A DNA stretch of 64,000 nt from Brenneria goodwinii (GTDB lineage: Bacteria > Pseudomonadota > Gammaproteobacteria > Enterobacterales > Enterobacteriaceae): the NCBI RefSeq assembly GCF_002291445.1, contig NZ_CP014137.1, positions 5,208,001-5,272,000 of the forward strand, in the 5' to 3' direction. This document shows positions 33,297-42,416 of the stretch, piece by piece; within the stretch, counting starts at the first letter, position 1, and every line of letters starts with the position of its first letter. Below the pieces are notes generated by a model. It did no database searches and was not told the origin of the DNA. It saw nothing but the letters and a program-made list of their open reading frames with translations. The position numbers and the translations under genes are program-made.

Positions 33297-34483
33297 TTGC
33301 CCAGTTGAAAAATAGGTAGATACATTCCAATCACCAGCGCGCCGACCATTCCGCCGACAATCAGCATCATCGCCGGTTCCATCGTTTGCATCACTGTTTC
33401 CGCCTGCTGTCGCGTTTTTCTTTCATACCATTGCGCCAATTGCATAAACAACATATCTAATTCCCCGGTTTCCTCTCCGACTCGGATAAGCTGCTGGCAA
33501 GGCGCCGGAAACAGAGCCGTATATCGTCGTATTGCGTCATGGAGCGTGATGCCCTGTTGGATCGCTGTTTGGATCTGTTGAATGGCGTTCTGATAAATGG
33601 GGTGACGGATCGTGGCGGCCGCATCTAATCCTGCCGGCAATGTCAGCCCCGCGTGCTGTGTCATCGCCAGTATAGTAAATATCTGACTCAGACAGTTACC
33701 GCGTATCAGCTTAGCGATGACCGGCAACTTTAGTAACCATGCCTGCTCTTTCTCCCGCCAGAAGGGTCTGCGCCGTCGTAGGTTGAAATACCCCGATAAC
33801 GCGGCAAAGAGGAGAATCAGCCCCGTTAAACCATAATTGCGGATCCCATTCGCCAGATGCAGCAGTTGTTGGGTAAACCAGGGCAGCGGCGTATCGAAAG
33901 AGGCGTACAGGCTGGAAAATTCCGGTAATACCAAGGTTAGCATCAGTACGCTGACCAGCGTCGCGATGATCAAGATGAAACAGGGGTAGCGCAGCGCTTT
34001 CATCACCTTTTGCTGTAGTTGGGATTTCCCTTCCTGTTGCCGGGCTAATTGGAGACAGCACTCATCAAGATTTCCTGTCAGTTCGCCTACGGCAATCAGA
34101 GAGCGGTAGATGACAGGGAAGATATGCGGATATTCCGTCAACGTCTCAGACAGTGACTTTCCTTGCGCGATCTGGGCGCCGATCTCCTTTAATATGCAGC
34201 GCCAGCCGGGACGTTCATGCTGTTCAGCCATCAGCTTGATGGCTTCCAGTAGAGGAAGCCCGGCGCGTAAAAGCATGGCTAATTGCTTGATCAGTTCGCT
34301 GAGCCGCTCTCCTTTCCAGTAACGTGGCGACAGATACTGGCCCGTTCTCAATGACAAAGGCTGATATCCCTGAACAATTAAACGGCTATAGGCCTGCTGC
34401 CGGTAGGCGCTGATTATCTCTCCGTGGGCCAATGTTCCTTCCGGTGTGATAGCCTGCCAGTGATACAAGCGTTCCCATTTCAT
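33278..34483 (-). CDS. hofC: Type IV pilus inner-membrane platform protein (PilC/GspF family)
   Basis: A 401-residue GspF-family protein. Two similar cytoplasmic domains (starting with RLSELIKQLAMLLRAGLPLLEAI and CLSQIFTILAMTQHAGLTLPAGL) are each followed by hydrophobic segments near residues 165-190, 215-235 and at the C-terminus (MLIVGGMVGALVIGMYLPIF). It forms the base on which the extension ATPase HofB acts. The start overlaps the hofB stop by 1 bp. The ppdD-hofB-hofC order is that of E. coli. Confidence 0.93.
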   Translation of the reverse strand: MKWERLYHWQAITPEGTLAHGEIISAYRQQAYSRLIVQGYQPLSLRTGQYLSPRYWKGERLSELIKQLAMLLRAGLPLLEAIKLMAEQHERPGWRCILKEIGAQIAQGKSLSETLTEYPHIFPVIYRSLIAVGELTGNLDECCLQLARQQEGKSQLQQKVMKALRYPCFILIIATLVSVLMLTLVLPEFSSLYASFDTPLPWFTQQLLHLANGIRNYGLTGLILLFAALSGYFNLRRRRPFWREKEQAWLLKLPVIAKLIRGNCLSQIFTILAMTQHAGLTLPAGLDAAATIRHPIYQNAIQQIQTAIQQGITLHDAIRRYTALFPAPCQQLIRVGEETGELDMLFMQLAQWYERKTRQQAETVMQTMEPAMMLIVGGMVGALVIGMYLPIFQLGNVLAGA

Positions 34484-35925
34484 TAAACCGTCTCCTGGCT
34501 CAGGATACCTTCGCCCACGATACGATAGATCTCCGTTATTGATGTCTCGCCGTCATTGACCAGAGATAAACCGGCGGCGAGTAGCGTGGTCGAGCCTGAC
34601 TCACGGGAGAGTCGAGTGAGCTGGTTGTTGTTCGCGTTATTGGCTAATGCTTGCTGTAGTTCGGGCGTAATGACTAACAACTCATAGATGGCGATGCGGT
34701 CGTAATACCCAGACAGGCAATGATTACAGCCTGCGGCCCGCCAGTTACGCAACGGACCGCGCCACAGTTCTGACGGCAGGTGCAGGAGAGGGGCGGCCTG
34801 TGTTTTACAGTGGGGACACAGACGGCGTACCAGGCGTTGGGATATCACCAGTTTCAGCGCGGCGGCGATCAGATAGCCGGGGATGCCAAGATGGCTCAGC
34901 CGGGTCAGGGTTTCCACCGCCGAGTTGGTATGCAGCGTCGACATCACCAGGTGCCCGGTTTGCGCGGCTTTAACGGCGATTTCAGCGGTTTCGGCATCGC
35001 GGATTTCGCCGACCATGATTACGTCGGGATCCTGGCGCAACATCGCCCGTAATATCCGGCTGAAATCCAGGTCGGCTTTGGGGTTGATCGCCGTCTGGTT
35101 AATTCCCGGCAGCGGAATTTCGATCGGATCTTCCACGCTGCAGATGTTGCGGCTGACATTATTCAGCCAGCGTATGGCGCTGTATAGCGTAACGGTTTTG
35201 CCACTGCCGGTGGGGCCGGTTACCAGAATCATCCCTTGTGGCGAACTGAGAATTTGGGTGAGCCGATCCCGATCGGGATCCGACAGTCCCAGTTTATCCA
35301 ATGCCAGTTCCTGCTGCCGAGTTTGCAGAATACGCAGTACCACTTTCTCTCCATGCTGTACCGGCAATGTTGAGATACGTAGCGAATAGGCCTGCTGATC
35401 CAGTGTGATGCTGAACTGCCCATCCTGCGGCAATCTTCGTTCGGCTATATTCAGCTTGCCCATGATCTTCAACCGGGCGGTAATGCGAGCGGTCAATTCG
35501 GCCGGCGGCGCCGATATTTCCTGCAATACCCCGTCAATGCGCAAGCGGACGCGATAGTAAGCCAGCAACGGTTCCAAATGAATATCGGATGCGCGGCGTT
35601 GAATCGCCGAACGCAACGTTTGATTAATGAAAAGCACCGCAGGCGTATCTTCGTCATTGGTACGATCGTCTGACTCCGTATGGTAATCCTCCGGCGACTC
35701 CTCAACGGCGTTTACCGGGCTGAGCCGTTGTTCCAACCTCGCCAGAGGCCATTGCTCTACCAAAATCTGGCGGTTGCCGGCGAAACGCAATGCGGCGATC
35801 ATCTCCGCCGAGGGCGGGCCATTTACCGCCACTGACAAGGTCTGTTCGTCTATGTTCAGCAGCAAAGCGTGATAGCGCTGGCACAGTACCTGCAATTCAT
35901 TGGTGAGATGTTTTGCGTCAGCCAT
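34483..35925 (-). CDS. hofB: Type IV pilus assembly ATPase (PilB/GspE family)
   Basis: A 480-residue secretion ATPase that powers pilin assembly. Visible motifs are Walker A GPTGSGKT (residues 237-244), the Asp box region VEDPIEIPLPGINQ, Walker B-like MVGEIRDAETAEIA, and a zinc-binding pair of CxxC motifs in RRLCPHCKTQ and CNHCLSGYYDR. The N-terminal GspE-N region is short, as in the E. coli protein. It starts 2 bp after the ppdD stop. Confidence 0.94.
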   Translation of the reverse strand: MADAKHLTNELQVLCQRYHALLLNIDEQTLSVAVNGPPSAEMIAALRFAGNRQILVEQWPLARLEQRLSPVNAVEESPEDYHTESDDRTNDEDTPAVLFINQTLRSAIQRRASDIHLEPLLAYYRVRLRIDGVLQEISAPPAELTARITARLKIMGKLNIAERRLPQDGQFSITLDQQAYSLRISTLPVQHGEKVVLRILQTRQQELALDKLGLSDPDRDRLTQILSSPQGMILVTGPTGSGKTVTLYSAIRWLNNVSRNICSVEDPIEIPLPGINQTAINPKADLDFSRILRAMLRQDPDVIMVGEIRDAETAEIAVKAAQTGHLVMSTLHTNSAVETLTRLSHLGIPGYLIAAALKLVISQRLVRRLCPHCKTQAAPLLHLPSELWRGPLRNWRAAGCNHCLSGYYDRIAIYELLVITPELQQALANNANNNQLTRLSRESGSTTLLAAGLSLVNDGETSITEIYRIVGEGILSQETV

Positions 35926-35927
35926 CT

Positions 35928-36374
35928 TTAACCTGCCGTATTATCAAAACGAAAAACATTCTGACAGGCGGATTGCAGATCGATGGCTTTACTCTCGGTA
36001 ACGCAATTTTTTGTCCAGCGTGATGTGCTGGTCGTGGTATCCCACTCTGGAGTCAGCACCACGCTCAGCCCCTGTAACGTCGATTGTCCGGTTAAGGTGA
36101 TAACGCCTTGGCTAACGCTCACCGCACTGACGTAGCGTGAGGTTTGACTCGCGGGAATGCCCTGGTTTCCTGCATTGCAGGTCGAGAAAGCCGCATTCTC
36201 CAATCCGCAAAGGTCGACGGCGGTTTTATACGACGCCATCGTTTGCAGCATATCGGTCATCGCCGCTTTTTGCAGATAGCCCTGATAGGCCGGTACGCCA
36301 ATGGCGCTGAGGATGGCGACAATCGCGATGACGATCATCAGTTCAACCAGCGTAAATCCCTGTTGTTTACTCAT
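35928..36374 (-). CDS. ppdD: Type IV major prepilin PpdD
   Basis: A 148-residue prepilin. The short leader MSKQQG is cut by prepilin peptidase before Phe, giving FTLVELMIVIAIVAILSAIG with the invariant Glu5 and the hydrophobic assembly helix. The rest is a globular domain with cysteines that could form disulfides, including a C-terminal pair region (CVTESKAIDLQSACQNVF). ATG 36374 is chosen because the leader begins there; the open frame extends 51 codons upstream without support. A CRP-S-like site lies about 130 bp upstream. The leader peptidase gene is not in this window. Confidence 0.95.
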   Translation of the reverse strand: MSKQQGFTLVELMIVIAIVAILSAIGVPAYQGYLQKAAMTDMLQTMASYKTAVDLCGLENAAFSTCNAGNQGIPASQTSRYVSAVSVSQGVITLTGQSTLQGLSVVLTPEWDTTTSTSRWTKNCVTESKAIDLQSACQNVFRFDNTAG

Positions 36375-36504
36375 ATGTATTTCCCTGTCGTGGTCGGTAT
36401 ATCGACAAGATAGAAAAGGTGCCGACTGTTGGCGACAGGGGCGGGTTGAAGCGGGAATCCGGCGCGAAAAAAAATTGGTGATTTGCTGATTATTGAATGG
36501 CTTT

Positions 36505-36520
36505 TGCGAGCGGTTTTGCA
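36505..36520. promoter_or_regulatory. Candidate CRP-S (Sxy-dependent) site upstream of ppdD
   Basis: TGCGA-GCGGTT-TTGCA, preceded by TTT, resembles the CRP-S consensus TGCGA-N6-TCGCA of competence and pilus genes. In E. coli ppdD belongs to the CRP-S regulon. A second dyad, TTTTGC-AATA-GCAAAA, overlaps it at 36514-36529. Confidence 0.5.
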
Positions 36521-36665
36521 ATAGCAAAAGTGATTTGGCGCAGTGAAAACGCCAGGAGAGGAGAGAGTTGTAACGTGGGGATGCGTCTCTTAAGACGAAA
36601 CTCTTGATCCCTGATAAACGATGCCGCTCAAGCGCCTGGACGATAAAATCGCCAGGCGAATTTCA

Positions 36666-37559
36666 CTAGAGGAAACGCATCGACAGATCCAATGCGCGGA
36701 CATGCTTGGTCAGCGCGCCGACGGAAATATAGTCCACGCCGGTTTCTGCATAATCGCGTAACGTCTCTCGTGTTACATTGCCTGATATTTCCAACAGCGA
36801 TCGGCCCTGGGTGATTTTTACCGCTTCGCGGATATTATCCAGGCTGAAGTTATCCAGCATGATGATGTCCGCACCGGCATCCAGCGCCTGTTGCAACTCA
36901 TCAAGTGATTCCACTTCCACTTCTATCGGCACGTCATTACGCAGTGAAAAGGCTTTTTCCACCGCCTGTTTGATAGAGCCCGCCGCAATGATGTGGTTTT
37001 CCTTAATCAGGAATGCATCAGATAAGCCAAGCCGGTGGTTATCACCGCCGCCGCATGACACAGCATATTTCAGCGCGGTCCGTAATCCTGGCAACGTCTT
37101 ACGCGTATCAAGCAGGCGGGTACGGGTGCCGGCCAATAAAGCGACGTAATGGCCGACCTCGGTCGCCACGCCGGAAAGCGTTTGCAGAAAATTCAGCGCG
37201 GTCCGTTCACCCGTCAAAAGCTGTTTAGCGGAACCGGTTATATCGCACAAGGTTTGCCCAGGCGCGATGACATCGCCATCGGCAACGCGCCAGGTAATGG
37301 ATGTTGCCCCGCCCAGTTGGGAGAAAACCTCCTCAAGCCAGCGTTTACCGCAGAAGATGCCGGTTTCACGGGTAATAATACGCGCATGAGCCTGGATATT
37401 ATCCGGTAATAATCGGGCGGTAATATCCTGGGAGGCATCGGCAACGCCGCCCAAATCTTCACTTAACGCCAGTTGAACACTGGCGGGGATATCCTGCGCA
37501 ATACGGTTGAGCAGGTCGGTTTGGCGTTGCTCCTGGCTGTAGCGACGTGTTGTCATCAC
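36666..37559 (-). CDS. nadC: Nicotinate-nucleotide pyrophosphorylase NadC
   Basis: A 297-residue quinolinate phosphoribosyltransferase that makes nicotinate mononucleotide from quinolinate and PRPP in NAD synthesis. Family signatures are EDLGGVADASQDITARLL, GERTALNFLQTLSGVAT, DTRKTLPGLRTALKYAV and the C-terminal phosphate-binding ISGNVTRETLRDYAETGVDYISVG. The start is either of two adjacent ATGs (37559 or 37556). It lies between ppdD and ampD as in E. coli. Confidence 0.96.
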   Translation of the reverse strand: MMTTRRYSQEQRQTDLLNRIAQDIPASVQLALSEDLGGVADASQDITARLLPDNIQAHARIITRETGIFCGKRWLEEVFSQLGGATSITWRVADGDVIAPGQTLCDITGSAKQLLTGERTALNFLQTLSGVATEVGHYVALLAGTRTRLLDTRKTLPGLRTALKYAVSCGGGDNHRLGLSDAFLIKENHIIAAGSIKQAVEKAFSLRNDVPIEVEVESLDELQQALDAGADIIMLDNFSLDNIREAVKITQGRSLLEISGNVTRETLRDYAETGVDYISVGALTKHVRALDLSMRFL

Positions 37560-37962
37560 AAAAACTCCGACGGGGATCCGGGGCTATATGCTATCTTGTT
37601 TAGGTCATGACATCCAGAATGAATATTCATTATAATTCAATTAATTAGATAAAATTAATAACGTGCGATGCTAGCCGCCGCCAGGTGTACGGGCTTGATT
37701 CTCGTCAGTGAGTAATAGAACGGGACGATTAAGGCGACTGCGTCAGGGGATTGGCGGGAATCGAACGAATGCCGCTATTCAAGACGTTTTATCGCGTTAT
37801 GCCAATGTGTGGGGAAAGCAATAAACCTTTTTATATCCAGTTGGTTAGGCATGATGTTGATAATCATGGTAATCTGTGGGGGATAGTTTTTTTGTTAAAC
37901 ATTGTTCCACTTGACAGCACCTTATTCAGCCCGGCAAACGACAAGATGCGAGGTTATCGCCG
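37560..37962. other. Divergent promoter region nadC/ampD
   Basis: About 400 bp with no supported gene; an 81-codon frame at 37751-37996 runs into ampD out of frame and shows no recognisable feature. The nadC-proximal part is AT-rich, with ATTATAATTC-like promoter material near 37630. A TTGACA at 37911 lies upstream of ampD but has no convincing -10 at the right distance. Confidence 0.5.
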
Positions 37963-38538
37963 ATGCTTTTGGAAAATGGCTGGTTATCTGAAATAAAGCA
38001 CGTACCTTCGCCACACTGTGATAGTCGTCCTAACGATGAAGCGCCATCTCTGCTGGTGATCCACAACATCAGCTTGCCGCCGGGGGAGTTTGGCGGTCCT
38101 TACATCGATCAATTATTTACCGCGACGCTGGATCCGGCAGCGCATCCTTATTTTCCCGATATCAGTCACTTACGTGTGTCCGCGCACTGTCTGATTCGTC
38201 GCGACGGGCAAATTATTCAGTACGTGCCTTTCCATCAGCGAGCCTGGCATGCGGGCGTTTCCGTGTTTGAAGGCCGTGAGCGGTGTAACGATTTTTCCAT
38301 TGGCATCGAACTGGAAGGAACGGATACGTTACCTTTTACTACAAAACAATATTCTCAACTGGTGGCGATAACCCGGCTGTTGATCGGCGCTTATCCTATT
38401 ACGCCGTCGCGAATTACAGGACACAGTGATATTGCCCCCGGACGTAAAACCGATCCCGGTCCGGCTTTTGATTGGGATTTATATCACCGTCTGTTACAGG
38501 AAAACTGTATAGAGAACGAAGGGAGTATAAAACGATGA
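37963..38538 (+). CDS. ampD: 1,6-anhydro-MurNAc-L-alanine amidase AmpD
   Basis: A 191-residue cytoplasmic zinc amidase that removes the peptide from anhydro-muropeptides during cell-wall recycling. Loss of AmpD derepresses AmpC beta-lactamase where ampR-ampC exist. The zinc histidines are in LLVIHNISLPPGEFGG and RITGHSDIAPGRKTDPGPAFDW, and the core VSAHCLIRRDGQIIQYVPF and RCNDFSIGIELEGTD are conserved. The C-terminus is slightly longer than in E. coli and reads into the ampE start (ATGA overlap). Confidence 0.96.
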   Translation: MLLENGWLSEIKHVPSPHCDSRPNDEAPSLLVIHNISLPPGEFGGPYIDQLFTATLDPAAHPYFPDISHLRVSAHCLIRRDGQIIQYVPFHQRAWHAGVSVFEGRERCNDFSIGIELEGTDTLPFTTKQYSQLVAITRLLIGAYPITPSRITGHSDIAPGRKTDPGPAFDWDLYHRLLQENCIENEGSIKR

Positions 38539-39389
38539 CGCTGTTTACATTGTTGCTGGTATTGGCGTGGGAGCGTCTGTTCAAACAGGGCGAGCGTTGG
38601 CAGCTGGATCACCGTCTTGAGGCTGTGTTTCGCCATCTATCTTCTCCTTCTTTATGGCAAACTCTGTTCCTGACGCTTTGCTGCATGGGCGCGGTGGCCA
38701 TCTTGTTATGGCTGGCTGAGGGGCTTTTATTCGGTCTGGTTCTACTACTGTTGTGGATTGTTATCTGTTTGATGTGTATCGGCGCCGGGAGCGTTCGCCA
38801 GCACTATCGACGCTATCTGCAAGCGGCTCAGAACGGTGAATCCGACGCTAGCCGGGAAATGGCGTCGGAGTTGGCGTTAATTCACGGCTTACCCGTAGGG
38901 GCCGGAGAACAAGAGCGGCTAAAAGAGCTTCAGAACGCGCTGCTGTGGATTAACTTTCGCTTTTATTTAGCGCCTTTGTTTTGGTTTACCGTGGCCGGTC
39001 CTTATGGCCCCGTCGCCGTGGCGGGCTATGCTTTTTTACGTGCCCGGCAAACCTGGCTGGCGCGTAACCATACGCCTCTGGCGCGCGCGCAATCCGGCAT
39101 TGATTCATTGCTGCATTGGCTTGACTGGATCCCGGTGCGTTTGGCCGGCGTGGCTTATGCTTTGCTGGGGCATGGCGAGAAGGCATTACCGGCATGGTTC
39201 GCCTCTCTTGGCGATTACCGCAGTTCGCAATACTGGGTTTTGACTCAGTTGGCGCAATATTCGCTGGCGCGCGAACCTCATATCGATCCCGTCGAAACGC
39301 CAAGGGCGGCGGTAGCGCTGGCGAAGAAAGTTACGTTGGTGCTGGTGGTCGTGGTGGCTTTACTGACGATTTATGGCGCGCTGGTGTAA
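38535..39389 (+). CDS. ampE: Regulatory inner-membrane protein AmpE
   Basis: A 284-residue membrane protein, the same length as E. coli AmpE, of unknown precise function but always paired with AmpD in beta-lactamase induction studies. The start MTLFTLLLVLAWERLFKQGERWQ matches the family. Hydrophobic segments lie around residues 40-90, 140-165 and at the C-terminus (VTLVLVVVVALLTIYGALV). The ATG overlaps the ampD stop by 4 bp. This is the last conserved gene before the type VI module. Confidence 0.93.
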   Translation: MTLFTLLLVLAWERLFKQGERWQLDHRLEAVFRHLSSPSLWQTLFLTLCCMGAVAILLWLAEGLLFGLVLLLLWIVICLMCIGAGSVRQHYRRYLQAAQNGESDASREMASELALIHGLPVGAGEQERLKELQNALLWINFRFYLAPLFWFTVAGPYGPVAVAGYAFLRARQTWLARNHTPLARAQSGIDSLLHWLDWIPVRLAGVAYALLGHGEKALPAWFASLGDYRSSQYWVLTQLAQYSLAREPHIDPVETPRAAVALAKKVTLVLVVVVALLTIYGALV

Positions 39390-39803
39390 AGCGGGAAGAG
39401 AAAGAAAAACGGCCGGCGCGGGACGGCTTAATCACCCCGTACCCAGGGGCTTGTAGCTGAATGATGTCTGCCTCCCTGCCGGTGTTCATGACCGCGATTT
39501 GAGCCGCTAGTGACGGAATACGCGTCTTATCCCTGAGACTCGGTCTGTCGGCGTAAAATCTTGGTTTATGACTGGCGGAGGCGCTTACCGAATTTACTTT
39601 GATTATCAGACGGAATCGAAGCGCCCTTGTTTCGTTTGATCCTTTATCTTGAAATAGTAATAATCAATATTATTGTTCATTTAATGATTTGATTTAAAAG
39701 AATATTTATACGATTTTGCTGTTAAATTTTCTTGCGGGCTTGTGTTTTTTTTCGGCATAATCGGTTCCGAAAGTTTCTCGATGGACATGAAACAGGGAAC
39801 CGC
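39390..39803. other. Gap between ampE and vgrG, left edge of the type VI module
   Basis: About 410 bp without a supported gene. The right third is AT-rich and contains a candidate promoter, TTGCGG (39732-39737), 18-bp spacer, CATAAT (39756-39761), upstream of vgrG. No direct repeat or attachment site marking an insertion boundary could be recognised. Confidence 0.45.
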
Positions 39804-42416
39804 ATGAAGCACAATTTCTCGACACCCGCGACTTTTTCTTCTTTATCTACAACGCTCGCCCGCTATCAACTGTCCGTGTCCGGCAGAACCGACCTGGACG
39901 TGGAGTCCTTTAGCGCCAGCGAGGGGCTGAGCCAGACCTATTGCTACCAGATAACCTTTACCAGCGGCAGCGATATCGCCCCCGGCGAGATGCTGTTGCA
40001 GGACGCCACCTTTACCTTCAACGCGCCGGGCGTCACGCTCGGCGATGTGGCGCTGCCTGCGGCCTCGGCGCGTGCGGTGCACGGGGTGGTGACGCAGTTT
40101 CAGCGGCTGTCGGCGTCGGCGGACGAGGTGCGCTATCAGCTGACGCTGGAGCCGCGGCTGGCGTTGCTGGCCAATGCCGGGCGGCCGGCGATATACCAGA
40201 ACCAGTCGGTGCCGGAGATAGTCGAGCAGATATTGCGCCGGCAGCATCAGTTCGAAGGCTGGCAGTTCGAGTTCCGCCTGCGCAACCGCTACCCGCCGCG
40301 TGAGCAGGTGATGCAGTGGCAGGAGAGCGACCGGGCGTTTATCGACCGGCTGCTGGCGGAAGTGGGCATCTGGTATCGCTTCGAGATGGACGCGCGGCTG
40401 AAAAGGGAAGTGGTGATTTTCGCCGACGACCAGCAGTTCTACCAGTTTGACGTGAGCCTGCCGCTGCGCAGTCCGTCGGGAATGAACGACAACGGGGTGG
40501 AGTCGGTATGGGGGCTGAGCTCGGCGCATCAGGTGGTCAGCCAGTCGGTGCGGGTGAAGGATTACAACTACCGCCAGGCGCGAGACGGCCTGCAGACCGA
40601 AGCGGAGGTGAGCGGCGGCGGGGAGAGCACTTACGGGCAGGTGTACCGCTACGGCGACAACTATCTGACGCTGGGCGGCGAAAGCGGTGAGTCGGGCGGA
40701 GAGACGGCGGAAGGGGGCGATTTCTACGCGCGGCTGCGCCACGAACGGCTGCTGAATAATCAGCATCAACTGAGCGGGAAGAGCAATGCCTCAACGCTGG
40801 CGCCGGGACAGATGCTGGAAATCGCGGGTAGCGTGCCGGCGATATTCGCCAAAGGGATAGTCATCACCACTATCAGCGCCGGCGCGCGGCGCGACAGCAG
40901 CTATACGCTGACGTTTAGCGGCATTCCCTATAGCGAAACGGTGGGATTCCGTCCTACCCCCAAAGCGCGGCCGAGGATAGCGGGGACGCTGCCGGCGCGG
41001 GTAACGAGCATTACCGCGGGCGACACTTACGCGCATCTGGACAAGATGGGGCGTTACCGGGTGAAGTTCGACTTCGACCTGGATAACTGGAAGACGGGTT
41101 ACGAAAGCCTGTGGGTGCGTCTCGCTAAACCCTACAGCGGCGACACCTGCGGCATGCACCTGCCGCTGCTGGCGGGAACGGAGGTGGCGATAGCGTTTGA
41201 AGAGGGCAACCCGGACCGGCCGTATATCGCCTGTGCGCTGCATGACTCACGGCACCCGGACCATGTGACGCAGGCGAACAACAAACGCAACGTTATCCGC
41301 ACGCCGGCCAACAACAAGCTGCGGATGGAAGACGAGCGGGGCAAGGAGCATATCAAGCTGTCGACCGAGTACGGCGGCAAGTCGCAGTTGAACCTGGGGC
41401 ATCTGGTGGACGGCAGCCGCGAGCAGCGGGGGGAAGGGTTTGAGCTGCGCACCGACCAGTGGGGGGCGATACGGGCGGGGAAAGGGATTTTCATCAGCGC
41501 AGAGGGACGGGAGCGCGCCGGTTCCGAACAGCTGGACATGCAGGAAGCGATAGCGCAGTTGGAGAATGCCCGGTCGGAAGCGCAAGGGCTGCGGCATGCG
41601 GCGCAGGCGGCGAGGGCGGAGCTGGCGGATATCGAGAAGCAGACGGCGCTGCTGAATGAGACGCTGAAGGCGCTGAAACAGCAGGCGGTGCTGATATCGG
41701 CGCCGTCGGGGATAGCGCAGGTGACGCCGGGGAGCGTGCAGTTGTCGGCGGGCGAGAATCTGATAGCCACGAGCGGAGCGGACGGGGATATCGGCATCGG
41801 CAAATCGTTTCGTGTGGCGGTGAGGGAGACGCTGAGTCTGTTTGCGCAGCGGCTGGGAATAAAGCTGCTGGCGGCGGCGGGCAAGGTGGAGGTGCAGGCG
41901 CAGAGCGATGCCATGGACCTGCTGGCGCAAAAACAGCTGACGGTGGCGAGTCAGGACGACAGGGTGGTGGTGACGGCGAAGACGGAACTGCTGCTGAACT
42001 GCGGCGGGGGGTATATCCGGCTTAAGGATGGTCAGATTGAACTGGGGGCGTCGAATAATGTGCTGCTTAAGACACCGGTGGTGCAGCGGATGAGCGCCGC
42101 CAGCCTGAATGTACCACTGCCCAATATGCCGCAGGCCGATGGTTACAGTGAACACTTTATTATCAGGGATCAGGCGACGGGCGAACCCCTTGCGGGCGTC
42201 CCCTATTCCATTGCTTACCAGCAACAGCAAATAACGGGCATCAGCGATGAACAGGGTAAAACCATTGCCGTGTATAGCCGGCAACCCGATCTTTTGACAT
42301 TACAGCCGCATATTGAACAAGTTAATCGCGAGTGCCTGAACGTTAGCTATTGGGATGATGCAACCCCGTTGAAAATCGACTTTTCCCGCACAGATAAAAA
42401 GGATGAAGCCAAATGA
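39804..42416 (+). CDS. vgrG: Type VI secretion tip protein VgrG with C-terminal extension
   Basis: An 870-residue VgrG, the trimeric spike that carries effectors out of the T6SS tube. ATG 39804 follows AGGGAA. The gp27-like part covers about residues 15-390 (YCYQITF, HGVVTQFQRL, RNRYPPREQVMQW). The gp5 OB-fold is near 400-480 (DKMGRYRVKFDFD, YESLWVRLAKPYSG). The beta-helix/DUF2345 stretch runs about 510-770 and contains a helical, Ala/Glu-rich segment at 578-630. Residues 777-870 (SEHFIIRDQATGEPLAGVPY onward) look like a carboxypeptidase-regulatory/Ig-like domain that could hold cargo. The gene is visibly GC-rich compared with its flanks. No other T6SS structural gene is present. Confidence 0.93.
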   Translation: MKHNFSTPATFSSLSTTLARYQLSVSGRTDLDVESFSASEGLSQTYCYQITFTSGSDIAPGEMLLQDATFTFNAPGVTLGDVALPAASARAVHGVVTQFQRLSASADEVRYQLTLEPRLALLANAGRPAIYQNQSVPEIVEQILRRQHQFEGWQFEFRLRNRYPPREQVMQWQESDRAFIDRLLAEVGIWYRFEMDARLKREVVIFADDQQFYQFDVSLPLRSPSGMNDNGVESVWGLSSAHQVVSQSVRVKDYNYRQARDGLQTEAEVSGGGESTYGQVYRYGDNYLTLGGESGESGGETAEGGDFYARLRHERLLNNQHQLSGKSNASTLAPGQMLEIAGSVPAIFAKGIVITTISAGARRDSSYTLTFSGIPYSETVGFRPTPKARPRIAGTLPARVTSITAGDTYAHLDKMGRYRVKFDFDLDNWKTGYESLWVRLAKPYSGDTCGMHLPLLAGTEVAIAFEEGNPDRPYIACALHDSRHPDHVTQANNKRNVIRTPANNKLRMEDERGKEHIKLSTEYGGKSQLNLGHLVDGSREQRGEGFELRTDQWGAIRAGKGIFISAEGRERAGSEQLDMQEAIAQLENARSEAQGLRHAAQAARAELADIEKQTALLNETLKALKQQAVLISAPSGIAQVTPGSVQLSAGENLIATSGADGDIGIGKSFRVAVRETLSLFAQRLGIKLLAAAGKVEVQAQSDAMDLLAQKQLTVASQDDRVVVTAKTELLLNCGGGYIRLKDGQIELGASNNVLLKTPVVQRMSAASLNVPLPNMPQADGYSEHFIIRDQATGEPLAGVPYSIAYQQQQITGISDEQGKTIAVYSRQPDLLTLQPHIEQVNRECLNVSYWDDATPLKIDFSRTDKKDEAK

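Noticed and set aside
37741..37790. tRNA-like string GCGGGAATCGAACG upstream of ampD
   Set aside because: Resembles the T-arm of a tRNA by chance; no acceptor stem or other arms can be folded around it.
37751..37996. 81-codon frame upstream of ampD
   Set aside because: No ribosome site, no recognisable sequence, and it runs into ampD in another frame.
39843..42284. Long antisense frames over vgrG (308, 260 and 345 codons)
   Set aside because: Typical shadows of a GC-rich gene; the products are Arg/His-rich without recognisable domains.
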